DNA from: Odobenus rosmarus divergens
Lineage: Eukaryota; Chordata; Mammalia; Carnivora; Odobenidae
Direction of reading: 5' to 3'
DNA length: 64,000 nt
NCBI RefSeq assembly: GCF_000321225.1
Contig: NW_004450565.1
Coordinates: 1,898,611-1,962,610, forward strand
Part shown: one piece after another, positions 10,923 through 20,715 of the stretch
Layout: every line of letters starts with the position of its first letter
Position numbering within the stretch: position 1 is the first letter of the stretch
Notes under the pieces: model-generated
Told to the model about the DNA's origin: nothing
The model's input: only the letters and a program-made list of their open reading frames with translations
Databases searched by the model: none
Position numbers and translations under genes: made by a program

Positions 10923-11544
10923 TCTCCCTCAGTCTGCCCTGAGACCGGAGACCCGTCTCCATGAGCCCACACCCCCGTTCCCACCCTCAGTTCCCACGGA
11001 GCCTCCTCCTGTCCCACCCCCCCGTAAGAGCACCATGGGGGGGGGCGTTCTCTTTTTCCTCCCTCCACAGGGCCTGGGGGAGGAACTTTCCTCCTGGCTC
11101 CTCCTTGCCACATCAGGCCCGGGGCCTCCAGCCCCCCTAAAACCTTCCTCCTGAAACACATCCTTGTGCTGTGACACCCCCCCGGGACCCCCGGGACCCG
11201 GCCCTCCCCAAGTCCCCGACACCTGGCACTCTTGCCAACTCCAGGCTGGTCCCTAGAGAAGCCAGCGTCCACCTGGACAAGCCTCCCCACCCCACCTGCT
11301 CAGCCTGCTGACCTCGCCCTAGCCCCATCCCTGCCTGCAGGGCCCCAGACAGAGTCGTCCCCAGGGGCCACCCCTCCTTCCAGCCCCATCTCTCAGGCTC
11401 ACTCCCTCTGGAGCCCAGGACCACGTGCCGGTGACCCCTCCCCTCCTGAGTGTCCTCACCTCCCTCCTGTCCCAACGGGGACGCATTGTAGGGAGACCTT
11501 GGAGGTGGACAGAGTTGAGAAAAGCACAGAGGAGGGGGCATGAG

Positions 11545-12382
11545 AAAGGGCTGGAGTGTGTGTGCACGTGTACGTGTGGTGTGTACATGAGTGTGTGCCT
11601 GTGTATGTGTCTGTGCTGTGTGTGCAGATGTACATGTGGTGTGGGCTTGGGTATGCACACATGCATGTGTGGTGTGTGCACGAGTGTGTGTGCATGCGTA
11701 CATGTGTGCTGTGTGTGCACATGTACATGTGTGTGCTTGAGTATGCACACATGTATGTGTGGTGTGTGCACGAGTGTGTGTGCATGTGTATGTGTGTNNN
11801 NNNNNNNNNNNNNNNNNNNNNNNNNNNNNNNNNNNNNNNNNNNNNNNNNNNNNNNNNNNNNNNNNNNNNNNNNNNNNNNNNNNNNNNNNNNNNNNNNNNN
11901 NNNNNNNNNNNNNNNNNNNNNNNNNNNNNNNNNNNNNNNNNNNNNNNNNNNNNNNNNNNNNNNNNNNNNNNNNNNNNNNNNNNNNNNNNNNNNNNNNNNN
12001 NNNNNNNNNNNNNNNNNNNNNNNNNNNNNNNNNNNNNNNNNNNNNNNNNNNNNNNNNNNNNNNNNNNNNNNNNNNNNNNNNNNNNNNNNNNNNNNNNNNN
12101 NNNNNNNNNNNNNNNNNNNNNNNNNNNNNNNNNNNNNNNNNNNNNNNNNNNNNNNNNNNNNNNNNNNNNNNNNNNNNNNNNNNNNNNNNNNNNNNNNNNN
12201 NNNNNNNNNNNNNNNNNNNNNNNNNNNTGTGTGTGCTTGAGTATGCACACATGTATGTGTGGTGTGTGTGCATGTGTATGTGTGTGCCGTGTGTGCACAC
12301 GTACCTGTGGTGCGTGCATGAGTGTGTGTGCTGTGTGTGTGTGTGTGCACATGTATGTGTGGTGTGCGTGTGCACACGTGCC
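11545..12382. repeat. GT-rich minisatellite (about 90-bp unit) spanning an assembly gap
   Basis: The tract is rich in TGTGTG with a higher-order unit. 'gtatgcacacatg...tgtgtggtgtgtgcacgagtgtgtgtgcatg' starts at 11,651 and again at 11,741, exactly 90 bp apart, and the same start appears at 12,241 after the gap. It has very long open frames on both strands (Cys/Val and His/Thr rich) that are only by-products of the repeat and of the gap. Confidence 0.92.
11798..12227. other. Assembly gap (430 N)
   Basis: There are 430 consecutive N inside the GT-rich minisatellite. The gap is almost certainly collapsed or unspanned tandem repeat. The true length of the array is unknown. Confidence 1.
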
Positions 12383-13300
12383 CTGTGGGACCCGGCCTAT
12401 GGGGGGCTCAAGAGAGGACAGTGCTCCCGGGTGCTGGCTACCCGTCTCTCCTCTAACCAACGCAGACTGGCCAACGGGCCCTGCTGTACAAGAGCCACCA
12501 CAGAGAGTAGGCTCCGGGACACTGAGCCCCTGGGGTCTGCTTGGTTAAGCAATTGGAACTGGCAGGAGCACCGGCGATGTGGGCAGGGGAGGACTTGTTT
12601 CAAAATGAGATCACTGCCCCCCCCCCAGCATGGCACAGAGCCTGTGAGTCCCCCACACAGGTGGGCCTGGCTCAGCGGCCCAGGGGGCGTGTGCGCCCGC
12701 TCAGCGTCCAGGCCTCCCGAGAGGTGGAAAGTGGAGGAGGGCCCGAGCTGGGACAGTGGTGGGGTCCTGGGGTCAATGACGGACTTCTGTCTGCGGTCCC
12801 TGCCTCCGTCCCAGCCGCCCCCACCTGCGTGGGCGCCCTGGCGCCTCCTGCCAACCTCGAAGCCGGGACACAGGAGCCCTCGCCTGAACTCCACCTCCCC
12901 CTGAGCTGCGCGGCGGCGGGCTCTCCTGACACTGCACCCAAACCCCGGCCAGGCCCGGCGCCATTTCCCAGGGGTCTGCGTCGCGGGAGCTCCCGTTCCA
13001 AGTGACGAACACGTGGACTGCACGTCCTCTGAGATACCAGCCTCGCATTCACACGTCTCCGAGTCCTCTCGCTCCCGGAGCGATGACTGGTGTTAGTCTT
13101 CACAGAAATGCCTTCCTGAGGACCACATCCCCGCAAACCTCACTCTACGGAAGCACGGACTTATTTATGATCTTGGCTTGTTCCCGACGTAGCGAGGCCG
13201 CTGTGTCTGCCGCTGAGACCCTCAGAAGCAGCTTCAGACCTGCACTTGAACGCTCGCTGGGATGGGGTCTACCCTGTTCACTGCTCTCCGTGTGGAGTGG
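12383..13300. other. GC-rich sequence with no gene recognised
   Basis: Long frames on both strands (for example 12,397-13,023 minus, 208 codons) lack domains. A CTCF-like core 'cggcccagggggcgtg' lies at about 12,677-12,692 but is imperfect. Confidence 0.4.
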
Positions 13301-13301
13301 A

Positions 13302-13652
13302 GGGGGTGTGTGTGTGAGAACTGACGTGTGTACATGTGTGTGGTGTGTTATTCATGCAGGGGTATGTGCGTACATGTGACCGTGTGTGAGTTCATGTGTG
13401 TGTTACACATGCTACCACGTGTGCAAGTTTGTGTGTGACCATGGGTACATGTGTGAGCACGTATGTGTGCACACTGGTGTATGTGTTCATGCACGAGCAT
13501 GTGTGTAGGTGTGACGGTGTGTGAGTTCACGCCTGTGTGACTGTGGATTCTGTGTGAGCATACGTGTGTGCACACTGTGCTATGTGTGTGCTCGTGTGTG
13601 AGCATGTGTGCACGTGTGACGGTGTATGTGTGTGTGAGTGTGTAAACCACAC
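13302..13652. repeat. GT-rich degenerate tandem repeat
   Basis: The tract is dense in TGTGTG, 'tgtgtgagttcatg', 'tgtgtgagcatgtgtg' and 'gtgtgacggtgtgtgag', with a loose 50-100 bp higher-order repeat. Alternating purine-pyrimidine stretches make it a candidate for Z-DNA formation. Confidence 0.85.
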
Positions 13653-15599
13653 CCAGGCTTGCTCACAGGCTAGTGCATGTGTCTGGAGCATTTCCACTCA
13701 ACAGCATGTGAGCCGTCACACGCTCAGGCTTCTCGGGGCCCGGGGCAAAGCAAACTTTGGTGGGTGTGACCCATGCAAACAGGGCACAAGAGCAGAGTCC
13801 CCTCCCCTCCAGGGGCTCCCGTGGGCACAGACCCGCCGGGGCGGGGTGCACAGGTAACTTCTCAGCTTTCCGTGATGGGCAGCCCACCGGCTGTCCAGGC
13901 CAGGCAGGCCTGGGGCCCGGGCGGACCATGGAGTCAGAAGGACCAGGCCCTTTGCTGCCCTGGACGTGGGAGGCCAGAACCCCTAGGCCCCGAGCAAAGA
14001 GGGGTCCCAGAGTACTCTGTGGTTCCCCAGCTTGGGCAGTGCACTCTGGGCGGCACGGTGCTTCCTGGCACAGCAGGACCAGCTCTGTGTCCTCACAAGG
14101 ATGCCAGGCCCCCATGGGCTCCAGGTTCAAAGTGGAGAGGTCTCTTCCATGCATTTGTTCGCAACTGTACCTTTTCCCACTAAGAAAGTAAAAGGAAACA
14201 GGTTTCTTCCCATTGTGCTGACGGCTGGTGTTCCTCCAAGTTTTGCTCTGCCAAGAGGAAAGCTTGAGGCTTCGGCCCCAGATCAAGGCCCCGTGGCCTC
14301 GGAGGTCTCCCACAGATGCCACTTCCTCATCACCCGGCTTGAGAACGTGCCTGCAGGCCAGGGAAGGACCCGGATGGTGCAGCTGGACCTTCACCCCGCT
14401 TCTCGAGCGGCAGCACTGTCCTCGGGTGACATCCCGGGGTCACACCACACCTCGACCTCCCTCTGCTGCAGCCACCAAGCTGCCCTCCCCTGACCCAGCT
14501 CGAAAACACTCTTCTGCAGGCACCGGCCACACCTGCCCTTGCCCACCCTCCCGCGTGGGCAGATCAGCCAGCTGGATTCGGTCTGCAGCTCCTTCAGCAC
14601 GGCGCCACCCATATCCCCTCCCACGGAGGCAGGAGACGGACGCAGCTCTGCGGGTTGATGTGTTTCCACGGTCAAACGCAGGGTCTGCTTCCTACCGTCG
14701 TCTGGAGCTCAGCTTCTGAACCTCCATCACTACCCCCAACATGTGTTTAGTGTCCACAATGACAAGGACAACCTTGACTCTCCCAAGAGACCAGCTGGCT
14801 CCGGGAGCCTGACCCATGTGAACCCCACCCAACATGCCCGGTAGGACATGAAGCCATGCAGACATGATCCATCTGTCCGGAGCTCCCATTGTGTGGGAGG
14901 ACTTGGGCAGGGATGGAGGGTGGTTATGTAGTGATTTAACCACTATTGATAGGATTTATATGAAAACATACACAAATCTTGGGCTGCAGGACAGGCAGAG
15001 CACCTGTCCCTGTCACGGCACTAACCCCCAGATTCAGGGCAAATGATGGGCTGGGCCAAACCCCACAATCGTCCCAGAGTGCGGGACGGAGCCCACGGGG
15101 AGAGGTCGGCAGCAGGATGCCTGCAGGTCCCGTGCACCCGGCCCGACAGGTGAGCAGGGCTGAAGCTCAGCCGGACACATGAGCTCGTCTCCTGGCCACC
15201 CGCTGCTCTCTGGACTCTGCAGGACTTTAGGAGGGGCAGAGAGCCACGGGGAGCATGACGAGGGCATTTGTGGTCTGGGGGCAGCTCTGTGACTGGAGTC
15301 AAACGCCTCCCAGCTGCAGCCCTGCCCAAGGAGTTGCCTCTAGAGCTGGTGTTTGGGAGGCTGAAACTTCGCAGCCCCCCGTCCCACAGCTATGTCCGGG
15401 CAGCCCAGAAACCCACCAGAGTCACCCACTGACCATCCTATCCCTCTTTACCAGCGAGTCAGGGGAGAAGGTAATCCCAAATGTAATGCTTTAAGATATG
15501 AATGATATAGTTTCCCCAGGTTTGATTAAGATTACACTTCTTGCTATCAGTAGGAATGGAGGAATAACAGCCTAAAAATCTCGTACCAGCCACACCAGT
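13653..15599. other. Unassigned GC-rich sequence
   Basis: No gene is recognised. The largest frame is 13,663-14,394 on the minus strand (243 codons); it has no domain and is overlapped by frames of similar length on the other strand. The 14,900-15,000 and 15,480-15,560 parts are AT-richer and may be old repeat. Confidence 0.4.
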
Positions 15600-16640
15600 G
15601 ACAATGACTTTGTACATTCAGGTGTGGACTTCTGGTCTTGGTGAAGGAGCGGGGAGCCCGGTGCATGTCCAGGCCTCATGGCAGTGGGGGTACAAGCAGC
15701 TACAACTCTGATGGGGACTCCATCCTTCTGAACAGAGGAAGCAGGAAAGGGGTCCTGCTGGGAGAAATCCAGGACAGAGAAGAGCTGGAGAAGACAACCC
15801 TACACAGCCCAGCAAAGGCCCCAAGAGCTGAACTGAGGCAGAAAACGCGGCCCACAGCGGGTGACACAGAACTGTGGTCTGGGCGCAGCTGGACCCATCA
15901 CTTGCAGCTGTAAAATAAAAAAAGAAAGTCAACATTTTCCAGGGGATTTTTAACAAGACCCAGAGCCTACACAACATAATATTGAAAATATTCACGACAG
16001 TCCAAGGAATCCAAAATTACTTGACATACAAGGAGCCACAAAAATGCTCAAGAGAATGACAATCCACAGCCCCCCTGTCCCCCAACATGACCCCAATGCT
16101 GGAATCATCTGATAAAGATTCTGACATACCTGTTATAAATGTGCTCCATGTGGTAAAGGGAAATACACTTGAAGTGAATGGAAAGATAGAAATTCTCTGT
16201 AGAGAAATAGAAACTACAAAAAAAAAAAAAACAACTCAATAGAAACTTTGGAACTGAAAGATAAAATCCCTGAAATTAAAAAAAAAAATCATTAGGTGGG
16301 CTTAGTAGCAGGACAGCAGTGGCAGGAAAGGGGACTGAACTTACAGAGAGATCCATAGAAAATTTCCAACCTATGCAACAGAGGAAAATTCAGCCTGAAA
16401 AAGAAAATGAACAGAAGCTTAGGGACTCATGGCACGGTAGCAAGAGGTCCACCATTCATGCCACAAGAGTCGCGGAGTAGAGGAGGGAAAACAATGGTGC
16501 GGGAAAATAGTTGAAGTGATAATAGCAGAAAATGTCCCAAACTGGGGGAAGGACAAATTTAACAAGCTCAGCAAATCCCAAACAGGCTAAACTGAAAGAA
16601 AATGATGCCCAGCCACATTGCAAACAATCTGCCAAGCAAC
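15600..16640 (+). repeat. LINE-1 5'/ORF1-type fragment
   Basis: From about 15,985 the sequence follows the ORF1 region of old mammalian L1: 'aatccaaaattacttgacatacaaggagcc', 'gctggaatcatctgataaagattctgacatacctgttataaatgtgctc', 'aaatacacttgaagtgaatggaaagatagaaattctc', 'agaaatagaaactac' and 'agcagaaaatgtcccaaactg'. Frameshifts and A-runs (16,217-16,231 and 16,278-16,288) break the frame, so no functional ORF1 remains. The part before 15,900 is assigned only by position. Confidence 0.7.
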
Positions 16641-16749
16641 CCCGCCCCCCCCATGAGCTCATGAACCCGAGAGAAAAGGGATGCATTACCTATTGGGAAG
16701 AGCAATTCAAATGACCATCACTTTCTCCTCCAAACCGAGGCTACAGGAA

Positions 16750-17140
16750 GATGTGGAAGAACCCGAAAGGCACATCGCTAAGTAAAAGAAGTCAGTCTGG
16801 AAAGGCTGCATACTGTGTGCTTCCAACACAGATATTCTGGAAAAGGCAGAACGACAGACAGAAAAAAGGTGGCTGGGGGTGGGGGTGGGGGGGTGGCAGA
16901 GTTCCCAGCAGGGAAGCTACTCTGTGTCATTCTACAGTGAGTCCAAACCACAGAACATACAACACCAAGAGTGAACCCTACTGTAAGCTGTGGTTTTCGT
17001 TAACAGTCATAATGTAGCAACTGTGACAAGTGAATGCGGGTGGGGGGGGCGCTCTGAGCCGGGGAGGGGGGAGCGGAGGCACCTCCCTGGACTTCCTGCT
17101 CAATTTCTCGGCAAACCTAAGTCTACTCTCTAAAAAGGAC
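16750..17140 (+). repeat. LINE-1 3' end with G-rich tract
   Basis: The segment 'gaacccgaaaggcacatcgctaagtaaaagaagtcagtctgg...catactgtgtgcttccaacacagatattctggaaaaggcag' matches the L1 3' segment beginning 'gctaagtgaaagaagccagtcac'. A strong G-quadruplex-type tract follows at 16,875-16,896. L1 3' non-coding regions are known to carry such tracts. This piece lies between two ORF1-type pieces, so it is out of normal L1 order. Confidence 0.7.
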
Positions 17141-17149
17141 TATTAATGA

Positions 17150-17600
17150 AAAAGAAATCAGGCACAAAATAAACAAGTGCAAACATCTTTTCAAACAACA
17201 CGGAGGCAGAAGTCAGTGGGACAATGTCTCTAAAGAGGAAGGGGGAGGTGGCCGGGGGCTCCTACGTGTTAGCTGACGTGGCAACACAGAAGCTGAGCAG
17301 GACGTGGGAGGAGAGGGCAGAATTTCACAGGCTCGAAGCCACCACCACCAAAGACTCACGGAGGCAAAGCCCCAAAGAGCCAAGAGCTAAGCTGAAATGG
17401 AATATGACAAAATGTTGAAGAAGCAGGAAAAGGGAAAGGAGGGGTGGAGCCAGAAGGATGAGCAAAATGAGCGAAACGTCAGACAAAGCCCAGTTCCTTC
17501 CACGGGCACGTCGGGGTCAATGCTTAAACACAGCAGTGGACAAGATGACAGCCAGCATATGTTTTCGGAAAACCATTCCACAGCGAGTCAGCGGTCACGT
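17150..17600 (+). repeat. LINE-1 ORF1 3'-part fragment
   Basis: The sequence 'aacaacacggaggcagaagtcagtgggacaatgtctctaaagagg' corresponds to the L1 segment 'caagccagaagacagtggagcaacatctttaaag' near the end of ORF1. It appears to continue the ORF1 piece that ends near 16,640, as if the 3'-end fragment between them were a later insertion or rearrangement. Confidence 0.55.
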
Positions 17601-17699
17601 TATCCAGAGGCACACGATGTGGGGAACGAGGGGGTCAGCTCTGCGGCATGTGTGTTCTCGGAGAGGACCCAGAGCAGCAGGAGATGGGCCCTGAGCCAG

Positions 17700-18850
17700 C
17701 TTTAATCCAGACTAGAATCAGTGGGCTCTCAGGACGCGGGGAAACTGGCGCTGGTGCTGTTTAGGGGCCCGTGGGTCTCTGGCCACTGCCCTGGGGGTGC
17801 CCTCGCATTCTCCCGTTGGGGGAGCAGCATCCTGGGGCCCCGTGCCCCTCCACTGTGGTGGGGACAAGAGCGGGTTCCCACCACAGAGCTGGAAAGCACA
17901 GGCGGCCCCTGTGAGCACCCCCACTTTCCATCCTGAGTCATTTTTGGCTGCGTGAGAACATTCCCTGTCTGGCCATTTGCTGGGGGTGAAACGTCCAGAC
18001 TCCCTTCCAGCCAGAGAAAGAAGTTGGGACCGGGTGGGGGGGTGGGGGGCTCCTGCTGGCGGGGTGGGAAGGGGTCCAGCACGCCCAAGGCCAGGCCTGG
18101 GCTCTCCCACCCGCAGGCGGCTACCCCAGGGCCTGTTGGTAAGCAGGGCCTGGCTGACCCGTGGGCACCACCCTGGGTAAAGATACTGCCCTGAAAAGGG
18201 AAAGTGTGAGGCCAGGGGGCGGGGGAAATGAGCTCCACACCCCACTGGGTCCTCAGAGGGGACAGGAGCTGTGAGGGCCATACAGCAGCGGGGCGCGGGG
18301 CGCAGGGCACGGCCAGCATGCACAGCCACAAACCTCCACCTGTCTGGCGGCTGAGTCCCAGGAAGCCGGAAGACGGGGCTCGGCTTCCCCAAAGACAAGC
18401 CTGTGGCTTAGAAAGATAGAGCTATTTTTCATCTGCCATCTGGGACAGCCCCAGAGTGGGGGTCCCGGGGGCTTTGGGGCACCGAGCTCGGCCCCCTCAG
18501 AGGAACTCAGCGTAAAACGAACAACATCCTCTTCGTTGGGTCCCCAGGGTCTGTGCTCCCCGCGGCCCCTGCAAGCACCAGACGGGCTGGAGGGACTGGG
18601 GGTGGGCTGCCTGCAGGGGACCTGGGGGTGCTGGGGGACCAGGGCTGGGGGTAGGGCGGGGAAGGAGCTCAAGGCAGGGCAGTGGGGGTCCATTTGGGAT
18701 GGGGCTCCTAGGGCAGGAGCCTGGCTCAGAGAGGTTGTCCTGGCCCCGGCTGGTTTCACCACGTCTGGACGCCTCCAGGAGCCTCCCCAGCTCACAGTAG
18801 AGCCAGGAGATTCAAGGGGCACCTTCCCCTGCCAACCGGAGTGGGGTGAA
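17700..18850. other. GC-rich sequence, no gene recognised
   Basis: A G-quadruplex-type stretch lies at 18,032-18,049. The minus strand is open for 226 codons at 17,718-18,398 and 203 codons at 18,253-18,864, but the composition is that of GC-rich background and no domain is visible. Confidence 0.4.
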
Positions 18851-18854
18851 CGGT

Positions 18855-18990
18855 GGTCCCCCAAACTCTGCCCAGGTCCTGACCACTGGAACCTATGAAT
18901 GAGGCCTTATTTGGAAAAGGGGTCTTTGCAGATGTGACCAAGTCAAGGACCTCAGGATGGGATGTCCCAGGATCCCTGTGGGCCCCAACT
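18855..18990 (+). repeat. MaLR-like LTR fragment
   Basis: The segment 'ccaggtcctgaccactggaacctatgaatgaggccttatttggaaaaggggtctttgcagatgtgaccaagtcaagg' matches a dispersed LTR-type repeat whose consensus reads 'gaccttatttggaaatagggtctttgcagatgtaatcaagttaag'. Only the first part of the element is present. A relative is at 38,415-38,825. Confidence 0.65.
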
Positions 18991-19051
18991 CCAGGTGGGA
19001 AGAGAGCGGCCTGCGCTGACCTCCCCAACCCGATTACGACGGCCGGTCAGC

Positions 19052-19071
19052 CACGCGCGTGCGCACGCGCC
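19052..19071. promoter_or_regulatory. Candidate NRF1 site within alternating purine-pyrimidine DNA
   Basis: CACGCGCGTGCGCACGCGC (19,052-19,070) is perfectly alternating. The part TGCGCACGCGCC (19,060-19,071) matches the NRF1 consensus YGCGCAYGCGCR except the last base. NRF1 sites are typical of CpG-rich promoters, and the next 100 bp are moderately CpG-rich. No transcript is identified, so promoter function is only a possibility. Confidence 0.4.
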
Positions 19072-19129
19072 CTGTGAGCGAGGCCCAGGGTAGGAGGCTG
19101 AGGCCGGCGGCTGGAGCAGGGCTGGGGCG

Positions 19130-20560
19130 GCCACCTGGAGGCTCAGAGCGGAGGCCTCCACGTCCGTCCCTCTGCCCAACCACTTTCTCCTCCAGGGCCA
19201 CCCCACCCAGAGTCCCCTTCCTGCCAGCCGGGGCTTTCCGACCAGTTACTCACCACGTTCCCGGTGTTTGTCCATCTGGGATCCCTGCCCATTTAGGGTT
19301 GTTTTGACCTGCCTGGGGCTTTTCATGTATCTTCACACCACTTATGTAAGGAGTGCTTTATGCAACTGGCAGGCCCCACAGTCCCAGGGAAGCCAGCAAA
19401 GAGAAAGTCTGCACCAGCTCCCCGCAGCGCTGGCCAAAGCACCCAGCCTGCCCTGACCTCCCGATGCACCCCCCTTTCCAGCTCTGCCTTCCTTCCCTGC
19501 CCCCAGTCTCCGGATCAGAGAGCAAGTGGTGGCTTGGCCAAGAGGCAGGCCCACCGTCTGCCCTGGACCGTGATGCTTGAGGGGTCGAGGGAGGGACCCC
19601 TGCTAGGCCTAGCAGGGGATGACGAGGCACCAATGGCAGGCTGGCTGGGGTGGGTCCCCCAGAAGCAGATGCTGAGGCAGGATTCTAGGACAGTTTATGT
19701 GGGAGGTGAGTGGGGGAGGGCAGGAGGTGGGGTTCACCTGTGGGGGCCTTGGGGACACTACAGACACATTCGAGGACTGCCCTGCCCGGAGAGAGAGGGA
19801 AGCTGACTGGCTTCGAGTTGTCTCCGACATCGTGAAGGGCTCCTGGGGCATTAACGAGGGGGGCGCTTCAGGCGGCCCTCAGCGAGCACAGGATGCCAAG
19901 TGCTCGGGGACCCACCATGCCCCAGGCTGGAGGGACAGGAGAAAGAGGGGGTGCTCCAGTGCCCAAGGCCCAGGGCCTTGCTGCCAAAGCTCGGAGCGTA
20001 GAGATGCAGCTGGAGACAGAGGGAGGCAGAGCTACTTGGCTTCTCCCCGGTTCTGCTGCTCGGCGCCCACCAGAGGGTCAGATCTCCCAGGCCGGGGCGC
20101 CGGGGGGCGGGGAACGCTGTAGAGCCTGGGACTGGAGCCTGTGAGCCGAGCTCAGCAAAGGGGTTCCAGGAGCTCACAGGCCCAGCACCCCACGTGCCTC
20201 CCAGAGGCTGAGAAGCAAGGTGTCAGATGGGAGGCCGTGGCCTAGGCCTGCCGCAGGGGAGCGTCCAGCAGACTTGCAGAGCTGAGAGCACCGGGAGGCA
20301 CCTGGGGTGGTCAGGGGAGCCTTAGCCGGGGCCAGGCCTCCCAACGAGGCCCCCAGAAAAGCACCGGCCCAACACCCTCCCCCCCATTTCCTACTGGCAG
20401 GGTCTGCGGGGCCAGGATGTCAATACTCGGGCTGGCCAGCCGCTTCCAGCCCAGGAAGGCCGCGCTCTGACGTGGGCCCTCGGCGGCGCTCAGGCGCCCT
20501 GTCCCTGTTTGTTCTCCTGCCCACTGCTCGGGAAGCCGGGCTCTCCACTTCCTCGACGCG
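19130..20560. other. GC-rich sequence, no gene recognised
   Basis: Nothing gene-like is recognised. A CTCF-like core CCACCAGAGGGTCA lies at 20,067-20,080 and differs from the usual CCASYAGRKGGCRS at one position. Confidence 0.4.
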
Positions 20561-20564
20561 CCAG

Positions 20565-20715
20565 AGGCCCAGCTCCGTTCTATTCCCCAAATAGGAAGTC
20601 TTCTGCAAGCTTCTGGCCAGATCGGTGCGGAGCTGACTTCATTTCGGCCAAGATTAACGGGCAGGAAGTGTCATTACCTAAATGGGCCGATGGGCCGATA
20701 AGAAGCCCAAGGAGA
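20565..20715. other. Candidate conserved non-coding block
   Basis: This is a 150-bp stretch of high complexity and lower GC ('ctattccccaaataggaagtcttctgcaagc', 'gagctgacttcatttcggccaagattaacgggcaggaagtgtcattacctaaatggg') inside GC-rich DNA. It contains ETS-like CAGGAAGT and a CCAAATAGG SRF-like CArG core. It is judged only by texture. Confidence 0.3.

Noticed and set aside
11137..12904. Open frames of 270-412 codons across the first gap, and 324-539 codons across the second
   Set aside because: They are open only because N bases are read through as X, and because GT, CA or C-rich repeats lack stops.
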